In this document: positions 43,756 through 51,385 of the stretch, in pieces
How the letters are laid out: every line of letters begins with the position of its first letter
Numbering within the stretch: the stretch's first letter is position 1
Assembly (NCBI GenBank): GCA_963850425.1
Contig: CAWKLF010000004.1
Span: 62,001-126,000 of the forward strand
DNA length: 64,000 nt
Reading direction: 5' to 3'
Source of the DNA: Gp1-AA133 sp963850425
Lineage (GTDB): Bacteria > Acidobacteriota > Terriglobia > Terriglobales > Acidobacteriaceae
Program-made: the position numbers and the translations under genes
The notes under the pieces: model-generated
Told to the model about the DNA's origin: nothing
Databases searched by the model: none
What the model saw: only the letters and a program-made list of their open reading frames with translations

Positions 43756-43905
43756 TCACTTCGAGCAGGGCGGATGCCCACAGTCGCACGCGATCTCTGT
43801 TTCCGCTCCTCCTGCTTCCTTGCAGAACTGGCTGCAATACTTCTCGCCAGCCGGCGCCATACAAGAGCAGGGGAGATGCGCGCACTTCTTGGACTCATTT
43901 GCCAT
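43756..43905 (-). CDS. SmtA-type bacterial metallothionein (49 aa)
   Basis: A 49-residue Cys-rich protein with 8 Cys (C8, C13, C15, C24, C28, C40, C42, C47) and two His (H10, H44). The order CAHLPCSC, then YCSQFC, then CDCGHPPC follows SmtA/BmtA metallothioneins (CxxxxCxC, YCxxxC, CGHxxC), which bind Zn or Cd in the cytosol. GGAG seven bases before the ATG supports the start; the longer frame to 44058 has no such site. Single-gene unit on the minus strand. Confidence 0.75.
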   Translation of the reverse strand: MANESKKCAHLPCSCMAPAGEKYCSQFCKEAGGAETEIACDCGHPPCSK

Positions 43906-44124
43906 TGGTTTTCTCCACAGCGGAAGCGTGACACTGCCACGCCAGATGAAATTGTCCGCCGGTGTTGTCAGATGCTCGGAAACGCCCGTCGTTTGGCAAT
44001 AGTTTGAACCGAAACACTCGGGGCGGCTCGGGAAACCATTAGTGAACGCTACAGGCATCGCTGTATATCCCGGATTCCAACCGCTCTATAGCTTTGAAAG
44101 TGGGAAAAGTGCTTACGAGGAACA

Positions 44125-44364
44125 ATGCACACTTTGGTATTGCTTGCGGTTCTGCATGGATACGTTTCGATACCGCCCATCCGTACATTTGAACCGTATC
44201 CGGATGTCAAGTGCCCGTCTGGCTACGCGATCTGGTGGCCGCAGGGTAAGGAATTTGACAATGACCGATATGCTGAATGCAGAAAGCCAGTCGTTGCCCA
44301 GCGCACCAGCGTCGTGAAGAAAGTCAGCTTGCGAGTGAAGGATAATTCGAGTTCGAAGAAGTAA
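44125..44364 (+). CDS. Possible small exported protein
   Basis: A 79-residue frame with a short hydrophobic start, then YPDVKCPSGYAIWWPQGKEF and a Lys-rich end. Two Cys about 25 residues apart could form a disulfide. GAGGAACA is close to the ATG. Family unknown; it may be a shadow. Confidence 0.4.
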   Translation: MHTLVLLAVLHGYVSIPPIRTFEPYPDVKCPSGYAIWWPQGKEFDNDRYAECRKPVVAQRTSVVKKVSLRVKDNSSSKK

Positions 44365-44423
44365 GCCGGCTTCCTCCGGTCTGCGGTCTTATTAAGAAAA
44401 ACGACCCACGAGCAAATGTTCCG

Positions 44424-44843
44424 GTGGATTCCCTGACTACGCAACTCCTGTGGCTGCTCATTTTATCGATACCAATCGCCTGCGTTGCCTGGACTGTTAC
44501 ACACGAAGAGGTGCTTCGGGAGCCGCGCGACTACTGTAAAGGCCAGAGTGAAACTGCCGCTAGTCCGTGGCGACGGAAGTTCTTTTACCTCTTTACCTGT
44601 GAATACTGCTTCAGCCACTATGTGGCTGCAATCTTCCTGTTGATCACGCGGTTCAAGCTTCTCTACCCTAACTGGCGGGGATACCTGATTTCGTTATTCG
44701 CTCTGGTCTGGGTCGCGAATATGTACATGGCTGTATTCGCACACCTGCACCTGGACATCAGTAACGAGCGGCTCGAAATCAAGTCCAAGGATCTGGATCT
44801 GAAGTCGAAGACTGAAGATCCGCGGTCTGATCGCGCAGCTTAA
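44424..44843 (+). CDS. Small membrane protein with CEYC motif
   Basis: A 139-residue protein from a GTG start. N-terminal helix (LLWLLILSIPIACVAW), a Cys-containing segment FYLFTCEYCFSHYVAAIFLL at a membrane edge, a third helix (YLISLFALVWVANMYMAVF), and a charged C-terminal tail rich in Lys/Asp. The FTCEYCFSHYV pattern weakly resembles the DUF1360 family. Function unknown. Followed by a hairpin. Confidence 0.6.
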   Translation: MDSLTTQLLWLLILSIPIACVAWTVTHEEVLREPRDYCKGQSETAASPWRRKFFYLFTCEYCFSHYVAAIFLLITRFKLLYPNWRGYLISLFALVWVANMYMAVFAHLHLDISNERLEIKSKDLDLKSKTEDPRSDRAA

Positions 44844-44853
44844 TCCGGGCATG

Positions 44854-44880
44854 AAAAAAGGGAGGTCTGAGATCCCTCCC
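44854..44880 (-). terminator. Terminator of the 45-46 kb minus-strand pair
   Basis: On the minus strand GGGAGG (44880-44875), loop, CCTCCC (44865-44860), then TTTTTT (44859-44854). It lies 35 bases after the stop of the gene at 44915 and is also between convergent genes. Confidence 0.8.
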
Positions 44881-44914
44881 ATTCGATTCCATTGAGTCAG
44901 ATCAACGCCGCCAG

Positions 44915-45385
44915 CTAAAGAGATAGCATTCGCCGGAAGAAGGAACGATAGCGTTGAAATGAGACTCGCAGATCTTCCGTGGAGACGCTGTCGCCACGCC
45001 CCCATTGTTGCTCGAGTTTGGATCGTTCTCGGGAAAACGCTTCCGCGAGCTGCTGCATGGTAGAAGCAACCAGGGCATCCGCATCCTGCACCGCAGTGCG
45101 GGGCTCGTCAACGAAGCCAGTCTGGATGTTGTTCCATTTCGACTGCAAATCGCGCAGCTGATCTTCCGGAAAAAGCGGCGTCGCGTCCGCAGGTGCAGAA
45201 GCTTTCGCTGTACGTTCGGAGATGTCGGTGACGGAACGATCGGAACGCACGGGCATCTTCGGCGTATTTTCGCCTTCGTCCTGAAATTCTCTTTGGGGTG
45301 GTTGATCGTCTCGGTTCGCAGACCTCGCCAGGTCAGCGGTTGTCAGTTCTTCGGTGTCATCTGATTTTCGTAAAGGTAACGTCAT
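44915..45385 (-). CDS. Hypothetical protein, paralogue of upstream gene
   Basis: A 156-residue soluble protein. The N-terminal half is charged and disordered; the C-terminal half holds a helical domain (LQSKWNNIQTGFVDEPRTAV ... ADALVASTMQQLAEAF ... LRVSFQRYRSFFRRML). The same domain is in the neighbouring gene (DRWNSVQSQFVDDPGGSVAQ), so the two are paralogues. ATG overlaps the upstream stop by ATGA. Function unknown. Confidence 0.65.
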   Translation of the reverse strand: MTLPLRKSDDTEELTTADLARSANRDDQPPQREFQDEGENTPKMPVRSDRSVTDISERTAKASAPADATPLFPEDQLRDLQSKWNNIQTGFVDEPRTAVQDADALVASTMQQLAEAFSRERSKLEQQWGRGDSVSTEDLRVSFQRYRSFFRRMLSL

Positions 45386-45945
45386 GCGCGGGCTTCCTTT
45401 CTTTCGGTGGAGGTGTCATGGAGCAGTTGATCAAAGAGGGAACGGTAATGGACCATCGCCTTCCGCAACCCTTCCGTAGTGGACTGGCCGCGACTGCGAT
45501 TGAGTGCAATGGCGTGAGCAGCGCGGTAGTTTTCGACCACCAGCGGATGGTCGACCGAGATAATGCTGGCGCGCTCTTCGAAATCGGCCACTGGATAGCC
45601 GCGCGCTTCCATCAGCTCATTCACGAGGCTGTCGGCTTGGGCTACCGAGCCACCCGGATCGTCGACGAACTGCGATTGGACGCTGTTCCAACGGTCAGAA
45701 AAATCCAGCCGGCTAGCCGAAGACAAGGGACGAATATCCAGCTTTTCCCGCTTCTTTTCGCGAAACTCCAAAACTCCCTCGCCCCGCCGAACGTTGCCTT
45801 CATTGCGGACCACTCGGTCGTATTCCGGACCAAACCGTTCGCGGAGTTCCTTGCTACGGCGATACCTAAGAAAGAGCCACGTCATGATGCCCACCAGAAG
45901 CGCGAGGGCAATCGTAATGAAAACAATTTCTGTGCGTTGGTCCAT
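45382..45945 (-). CDS. Single-helix membrane protein, paralogue of downstream gene
   Basis: About 187 residues. An N-terminal helix (TEIVFITIALALLVGIMTWLFL) leads to a basic stretch (RYRRSKELRERF), and the shared domain follows: RWNSVQSQFVDDPGGSVAQ, then ADSLVNELMEARGYPVADFE and HYRSLFDQLL. This domain appears in many acidobacterial and actinobacterial genomes as a hypothetical protein. The start is the ATG after AAAGGA; an ATG three codons upstream is also possible. Coupled to the downstream gene by ATGA overlap. Confidence 0.68.
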   Translation of the reverse strand: MDQRTEIVFITIALALLVGIMTWLFLRYRRSKELRERFGPEYDRVVRNEGNVRRGEGVLEFREKKREKLDIRPLSSASRLDFSDRWNSVQSQFVDDPGGSVAQADSLVNELMEARGYPVADFEERASIISVDHPLVVENYRAAHAIALNRSRGQSTTEGLRKAMVHYRSLFDQLLHDTSTERKEARA

Positions 45946-46094
45946 GGATTCCATCCTTTCTGGTCGGGTGCGTTCGCGGATCAGATTCGGATGGAAGCGG
46001 AGAGGGTTGCACTCAGATAGGCTGGACTCCGCAAGCATTTTGCGCGGAGAGGGAGAACGCTGGAGGCCTCAGGGTATAGCCATAGGGCTATCCC

Positions 46095-46766
46095 TTACAT
46101 GTGTTCGGCAGGGGGCGAAACTACTTGCACGATATTGTTCCGAACCGCGTACAGCACGAGCTGGCTCACGGAGTGGACGTCGAGCTTACGCATCAGATTC
46201 GAGCGGTGCGTTTCTGCTGTCTTCACGCTCAGGCCCAGGGCAACGGCGACCTCTTTTGTGCTCTTGCCTTCAGCGAGAAGTTGCACCACTTCTCGCTCAC
46301 GAGAAGTCAGAACATCTTTGGAAACGGGCTGCTCCGGGCCGCCCTTGAGGTAGGTTTCGAGAACGATTTCCGCAACTTTAGACGTGAAAAATGTCTTCCG
46401 GCTGGCCAACGCCTCAATTGCCGAGATGAGATCGCGACCTGCGTCGGATTTCAGCAGATAGCCGCGGGCACCAGCCGCGAGTACCTCGCGAACGATTTGC
46501 TCGGACTCATGCATGGTAAGAATCAAAACCTTGACGTTCGGGTCCATGTGGACGATTTGGCGGGTGGCGTCCAAACCGTTCAGTTGTGGCATCCCTATGT
46601 CAATGATCACAATATCCGGACGGAGTTTGCCTGCCATCTGCACCGCTTGGCGCCCGTCGCAGGCTTCTCCGCATACTTCAAGGTTCGGACAACCTTGCAC
46701 CATCACGCGGATGCCGTGACGAACAACCTCGTGATCATCTGCGATCAGTACTTTCGCGGCTCTCAT
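46095..46766 (-). CDS. NarL/LuxR-family response regulator
   Basis: A 223-residue regulator: receiver domain (KVLIADDHEVVRHGIR, phospho-Asp in VIIDIGMPQLNG, Lys in YLLKSD), then a LuxR-type helix-turn-helix (LTSREREVVQLLAEGKSTKE ... SVKTAETHRSNLMRKLDVHS). GGGGGGAG upstream of the ATG supports the start. The partner kinase is not adjacent; the HisKA_3 kinase at 54.8-56.4 kb is of the type that pairs with NarL regulators, but the link is inference. Confidence 0.9.
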   Translation of the reverse strand: MRAAKVLIADDHEVVRHGIRVMVQGCPNLEVCGEACDGRQAVQMAGKLRPDIVIIDIGMPQLNGLDATRQIVHMDPNVKVLILTMHESEQIVREVLAAGARGYLLKSDAGRDLISAIEALASRKTFFTSKVAEIVLETYLKGGPEQPVSKDVLTSREREVVQLLAEGKSTKEVAVALGLSVKTAETHRSNLMRKLDVHSVSQLVLYAVRNNIVQVVSPPAEHM

Positions 46767-47202
46767 GAACTCCCCCCTCGTTTTTCGGAAAAGTGTGACA
46801 GCTGACTGTGAAGCCTCTTCAGACGCCTTTTGACATCCAAGTAGCCTTCGCGGGAGGGAAACAAGCCTCTCACGGCGAAAGGCTATTAGCTTTCTTCGGA
46901 GGTCGATTCGCGTTCTTCGATGTTTACCCGCTGGCTTTCAAGTTCATTGCCACATCCCGACGCAGTCTCGTCTGCATCGAGAAAACTATCGTCTCCCCAA
47001 CCTGCGGCGGCAACAATACGGTCTTCACTGTAGATCGCGGCCGCCCATTCTGGGCACAAAACCGCTATGTGTACACTCAAGATGTCCAATTATTCCCTAG
47101 ATTTCCGGATGCCACGAATATTTTAGATCCCGTCCAATAATTAAAGGTCGATGTTGGAATGCTTTCCGGGTTGTGCCATTCTCGAAAAATAGCAGGTTTT
47201 CT
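46767..47202. other. Intergenic region before the GH57-type gene
   Basis: About 430 bases between the divergent regulator and hydrolase genes. It contains one possible short minus-strand gene (46886-47089, listed separately). No terminator or convincing operator was found. Confidence 0.35.
46886..47089 (-). CDS. Possible 67-residue protein (TTG start)
   Basis: A 67-codon frame with AGGGA four bases before a TTG start. The sequence has a protein-like first half (AVLCPEWAAAIYSEDRIVAA) and an acidic Glu/Ser tail. No family recognised. Low confidence because of the rare start and short length. Confidence 0.3.
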   Translation of the reverse strand: MDILSVHIAVLCPEWAAAIYSEDRIVAAAGWGDDSFLDADETASGCGNELESQRVNIEERESTSEES

Positions 47203-49641
47203 ATGCCATCCTCGCCCAGATATGTGTGCATTCATGGCCACTTCTACCAGCCACCGCGGGAAAATCCTTCCTTGGAATATGTCGAGGTCCAAGAGTCTGC
47301 CTACCCTTACCACGACTGGAACGAACGCATCACCGCCGAATGCTACGCGCCCAATGCCGCTTCGCGGATCATGGACGAGCAAGGCCGGATCGCCAGCATC
47401 GTAAATAACTATGCCAAGATCAATTTCGACTTTGGACCAACACTGCTTTCGTGGCTCGAAGAGAAAGCGCCGGAAGTGTACCAGTCGATACTTGAGGCCG
47501 ACCGATCGAGTCGGAGGACCTTCTCCGGGCATGGATCAGCGATTGCACAGGCATACAACCACGTCATCATGCCATTGGCAAATAGTCGAGATAAACGAAC
47601 GCAAGTTAAATGGGGCGTGCGCGACTTTGAGCATCGTTTCCAACGCAAGCCAGAAGGAATGTGGCTGCCGGAAACCGCCGTGGACCTTGAAACGCTGGAA
47701 GGACTGGCTGAAGCGGGAATCAAATTCACAATTCTGGCCCCGCGCCAAGCAAGCCGGGTGCGGAAGATTGGATCACGATCCTGGAAGGACATCAGCGGAG
47801 AGCGCATCGATCCAACCAGGGCCTATTTGTTGAAGTTGCCCTCCCGTCGAACTCTGGCGGTGTTCTTTTATGATGGACCCATCTCGAAGGCAGTGGCTTT
47901 TGAACACCTTCTCGACAATGGGCAACACTTCGCGGAACGCCTGGTGAGCGGTTTTTCCGACACCCGGGATTGGCCACAGTTCGTCCACATTGCGACCGAC
48001 GGAGAGAGTTATGGGCATCACCATCACTTCGGGGAAATGGCGCTTTCGTATGCTCTCGATCATTTAGAGAGCAGCAATCTTGCGAAGCTTACGAACTACT
48101 CGCAGTTTCTGAAAGAAAATCCGCCAACTCATCAAGTTGAGATTTTCGAGAATAGTTCGTGGAGTTGCGTGCACGGAGTCGAACGATGGAGATCGGACTG
48201 CGGGTGTAACTCTGGAGGGCATTCGGACTGGAACCAAACATGGAGAGCGCCACTCCGAGCCGCGCTTGATTGGTTACGGGATCGATTGGCGCCGCTCTAC
48301 GAGGAGAAAGCGCTGCTGCTATTCAAGGATCCATGGGCAGCGCGAAACGCATACATTGATGTCATTCTGGATCGCCGCAAAGAGAATGTTGAACGGTTCT
48401 TTGCTGAACACGCTGGCAGCGAGCTTTCTTCAGATAGCAAGGTTACAGCTCTTAAACTGATGGAACTGCAGCGTCACGCGATGTTGATGTACACAAGTTG
48501 CGGGTGGTTCTTCGACGAATTGTCCGGAATCGAGACGGTACAAGTCCTTCACTATGCCGGGCGAGCCCTGCAACTCGCAATTGAGATCTCGGGGGATTCG
48601 ACGCTGGAAGGGGAGTTCCTGAGCAGGCTGGCCGAGGCCAAAAGCAATCTGCCCGAACATCGGAATGGCGCCAGCATTTATGAAAGCTATGTGAAGCCTG
48701 CAGTTCTCGATATTCGACGGCTCGCTGCACACTATGCGATTCGATCCGTCTTTGAAGAGTACGGGGACTGCGTCGATATTTACAGTTACCGAGCGGAGCG
48801 CATGCAGCACCGGCGCGCAGATGCAGGAAAAATGAAACTGGTGACCGGCCGAGCCCGTTTTACGTCGCGCATCACGTACGAGTCGGCGATTCTTGCATTC
48901 GGGGTCCTTCATTTGGGAGATCACAACATCAGTGGCGGCGTACGCGAGAGCTGCAATGAACCAGAATACGAGATTCTCGTGGAAGGGCTGCACGCAGCAT
49001 TTGCGCGCGCCGACGCTCCAGAAGTACTGAGCCTGATGCAGCATAGTTTCGACACAAATATCTATTCACTAAAGTCACTCTTCCGCGACGACCAGAGCAA
49101 GATACTGGACATCATTCTCGGAACGGATCTCGCGGAAGCGGAGGCGAGTTTGATGCATCAATACGAGCAGGAAGCTCCCCTCATGCGATTTCTGGCAGAT
49201 CTGCATGTGGAGCAACCCAAGCTTTTCCGAACGCTGGCTGAGTTCGCATTGAACAGGCGCCTGCGGGATATGCTGGGCGGTGAAAACCTCACTCCGGAAA
49301 GGGTGGAAAGCCTGCTTCAAGAAGCCAGAGAAATGAAAGTGCCGCTGGACACCTCAACCCTGGAGTTCGTGATGCGTCGGCAGGCGGAGGCACGAGCACG
49401 GGCTTTCTGGGCGAATCCGGGAGAATTGGCGGGATTGCAACGCCTTGAAACCGCAGTCCAACTGGCACGCAGTCTTCCGTTCCCTGTGAACTTGTGGCAG
49501 GTTCAAAACCTCTGTGCGGAGAAGCTGGATGGAACGTTTAGCGCGATCCAAAAAGAGGCCGACCACGGAGATGCAGATGCAAAGAGATGGATTCAACACA
49601 TGTCGACGCTCGCCAAATCTCTCGATTTGAGAGTTGCCTAG
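47203..49641 (+). CDS. GH57-type glycoside hydrolase with DUF3536
   Basis: About 812 residues. The N-terminal GH57-like (beta/alpha)7 domain starts VCIHGHFYQPPRENP and contains PEGMWLPETAVDLETL, with acidic residues likely to be catalytic, plus HIATDGESYGHHHHFG. The remaining half is the DUF3536 helical region (HYAGRALQLAIEISGD, HAAFARADAPEVLSLM). GH57 enzymes act on alpha-glucans (amylase, branching or transferase activity). The start is the ATG near AGG; a GTG ten codons upstream is in frame. A GT4 enzyme and a debranching enzyme follow, so alpha-glucan metabolism is the context. Confidence 0.85.
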   Translation: MPSSPRYVCIHGHFYQPPRENPSLEYVEVQESAYPYHDWNERITAECYAPNAASRIMDEQGRIASIVNNYAKINFDFGPTLLSWLEEKAPEVYQSILEADRSSRRTFSGHGSAIAQAYNHVIMPLANSRDKRTQVKWGVRDFEHRFQRKPEGMWLPETAVDLETLEGLAEAGIKFTILAPRQASRVRKIGSRSWKDISGERIDPTRAYLLKLPSRRTLAVFFYDGPISKAVAFEHLLDNGQHFAERLVSGFSDTRDWPQFVHIATDGESYGHHHHFGEMALSYALDHLESSNLAKLTNYSQFLKENPPTHQVEIFENSSWSCVHGVERWRSDCGCNSGGHSDWNQTWRAPLRAALDWLRDRLAPLYEEKALLLFKDPWAARNAYIDVILDRRKENVERFFAEHAGSELSSDSKVTALKLMELQRHAMLMYTSCGWFFDELSGIETVQVLHYAGRALQLAIEISGDSTLEGEFLSRLAEAKSNLPEHRNGASIYESYVKPAVLDIRRLAAHYAIRSVFEEYGDCVDIYSYRAERMQHRRADAGKMKLVTGRARFTSRITYESAILAFGVLHLGDHNISGGVRESCNEPEYEILVEGLHAAFARADAPEVLSLMQHSFDTNIYSLKSLFRDDQSKILDIILGTDLAEAEASLMHQYEQEAPLMRFLADLHVEQPKLFRTLAEFALNRRLRDMLGGENLTPERVESLLQEAREMKVPLDTSTLEFVMRRQAEARARAFWANPGELAGLQRLETAVQLARSLPFPVNLWQVQNLCAEKLDGTFSAIQKEADHGDADAKRWIQHMSTLAKSLDLRVA

Positions 49642-49665
49642 ACTGCCTGAAGATTCTCATGGGGC

Positions 49666-49697
49666 AAAAAAAAACGCCGCGGCGACCTCGCCGCGGC
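49666..49697 (-). terminator. Terminator of the DUF5670 gene
   Basis: A perfect 10-bp stem GCCGCGGCGA / TCGCCGCGGC around CC, followed on the minus strand by nine Ts. It may also terminate the hydrolase transcript from the other side. Confidence 0.85.
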
Positions 49698-49727
49698 CCA
49701 CACTCTCTTCATCTTAGTGACTGTACC

Positions 49728-49883
49728 TCAGGCCGTTCTCGCGCCCATCACGAAGTGCAGAATGAGCGAAATGACCGCGAAGATCAGCAGCAGGTGAATC
49801 AAACCGCCCGCCACGTGAAACACTGTGAACCCTGTAATCCAAGCAATTAGCAAAACGACAAACAAAACGGTCCATAGACTCAT
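49728..49883 (-). CDS. DUF5670 (Lmo0937-type) small membrane protein
   Basis: A 51-residue protein: MSLWTVLFVVLLIAWITGF, then TVFHVAGGLIHLLLIFAVIS and a short basic end. Two helices around VAGGLIH are the DUF5670 signature. GGAGG before the ATG supports this start rather than the longer frame to 49931. Found as small stress-type membrane proteins in soil bacteria; function unknown. Confidence 0.8.
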   Translation of the reverse strand: MSLWTVLFVVLLIAWITGFTVFHVAGGLIHLLLIFAVISLILHFVMGARTA

Positions 49884-50146
49884 AGAAACCTCCAATCCAA
49901 CTGATGTGGTTATAAAACTGATCAAGGCCAATCTCCATACTACCCATTGCGTAGCAGCAGGCAGGTCAAAGCTCTAGCTGGGTTCCCTAGTCGCGGTAAG
50001 TGATTCTGATCGCGGCTGCGCCCTGGAGCCAATCAGTACAGCAATCACCTGAGGGGCAAGGCTCGGCAAGTCTCCCTGCTTCGACACTCGGCACGATTTC
50101 AACCGTGAGAGAACGCAGGTCTTAGCAGCTTAAGGAAGGGCCGGGC
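49884..50146. other. Intergenic region
   Basis: No gene or RNA was recognised between the DUF5670 gene and the glucan genes (the full gap to the glycosyltransferase is about 430 bases). The last 170 bases may hold a short ORF, listed next. Confidence 0.35.
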
Positions 50147-50314
50147 GTGAGCACTCGCAAGCAGGTCGCATATCGAGTAAGTCCCTCCGGCGACACGGTT
50201 ACAGAATGTACCGGATGCAAGCGGCGCCTCGTAAGCACTAGCGTTTCTACAACGCCTTGTGACGAAACATTTGCGCCTTCTCAGTTCGGTCGGCGCTCAA
50301 ATTCAAGGGAGTGA
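50147..50314 (+). CDS. Possible 55-residue protein before the glycosyltransferase
   Basis: A 55-codon frame from a GTG, with AAGGA about ten bases upstream. It reads VAYRVSPSGDTVTECTGCKR, with one CxxC pair and a third Cys further on. It ends three bases before the ATG of the GT4 gene, which would couple the two. Short and unsupported by a family. Confidence 0.33.
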   Translation: MSTRKQVAYRVSPSGDTVTECTGCKRRLVSTSVSTTPCDETFAPSQFGRRSNSRE

Positions 50315-50317
50315 CTT

Positions 50318-51385
50318 ATGCGAATTGCGCAGGTTGCGCCATTGTACGAGTGTGTTCCGCCCAAGCTATACGGGGGGACAGAAAGAATCGTCTCCTATCT
50401 GACGGAAGAACTGGTCCGGCAAGGTCACGACGTCACGCTCTTCGCAAGCGGGGACTCGCTGACCAATGCCAAACTCATCCCGATCTGCCCAAAGGCATTG
50501 CGGCTCGACACGCATTGCATCGATCAGTTGGCGCACCACGTTCGCCTGCTGGAAGCTGTAGTCGCCCACCAGAACGAATTCGACCTGATTCATTTTCATA
50601 TCGACTATCTGCATTTTCCTTTGGCACGGATCATGGGCTGGACGACGCTCACGACCCTACACGGACGCCTTGACATTCCCGACCTGGTTCCGTTGTATCG
50701 GGATTTTCAGGATATGCCTGTTTCATCAATTTCCAACTCGCAGCGTGAGCCACTGGAGTGGTTAAACTGGCAAGGAACGGCTTACCACGGCTTGCCGAAG
50801 AACCAATACGAGTTCCGCGCAAAGCCTAAAGGTTATCTCGCTTTTCTCGGCCGCACGTCCCCTGAAAAAGGACTCGACGATGCGATCGCGATCGCTCAGA
50901 AAGCAGGCATGCCGTTAAAAATTGGCGCCAAGATTGATAACGCGGATCTGGACTATTTTGAAGGGCATATCAAACCTCTCCTGGAACAGTCAGATATCGA
51001 GTTCCTGGGAGAGATTGGCTTCCCTGAGAAGAATGAATTGTTAGGCGGGGCTGAGGCTTTTCTGTTCCCAATCCGCTGGCCCGAGCCTTTTGGCATCGTG
51101 ATGATCGAGGCCATGGCTTGTGGAACCCCTGTGATTGCTTACTCTCAGGGATCGGTGCCGGAAGTTCTGGAGCATGGCGTCACGGGACTGTTGACTTCCG
51201 ATATCGATAGCGCAGCCCAGGCGGTTGCAAATATTGGCACAGTCAGCCGGTTGGGATGCCGCCAACGATTTGAAGAGCGCTTTACTTCTGAAGTGATGTG
51301 TTCACAGTATTTGCGCATGTATCACGCTCTCTTGCGGCAGGAGGGGCAGGGTATTCGGGAATCGAGTGGAGTTCGTATTGTTTGA
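50318..51385 (+). CDS. GT4-family glycosyltransferase
   Basis: A 355-residue GT-B enzyme transferring a sugar from a nucleotide donor. Acceptor-binding start RIAQVAPLYECVPPKLYGGT and ERIVSYLTEELVRQGHDVTL; the C-terminal donor domain has LAFLGRTSPEKGLDDAI and the family motif RWPEPFGIVMIEAMACGTPV, with the two conserved Glu. Acceptor and donor are unknown; with the neighbouring glucan enzymes, a glycogen/trehalose-type role is inferred. GGGAGTG precedes the ATG. It overlaps the next gene by 20 bases. Confidence 0.85.
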   Translation: MRIAQVAPLYECVPPKLYGGTERIVSYLTEELVRQGHDVTLFASGDSLTNAKLIPICPKALRLDTHCIDQLAHHVRLLEAVVAHQNEFDLIHFHIDYLHFPLARIMGWTTLTTLHGRLDIPDLVPLYRDFQDMPVSSISNSQREPLEWLNWQGTAYHGLPKNQYEFRAKPKGYLAFLGRTSPEKGLDDAIAIAQKAGMPLKIGAKIDNADLDYFEGHIKPLLEQSDIEFLGEIGFPEKNELLGGAEAFLFPIRWPEPFGIVMIEAMACGTPVIAYSQGSVPEVLEHGVTGLLTSDIDSAAQAVANIGTVSRLGCRQRFEERFTSEVMCSQYLRMYHALLRQEGQGIRESSGVRIV

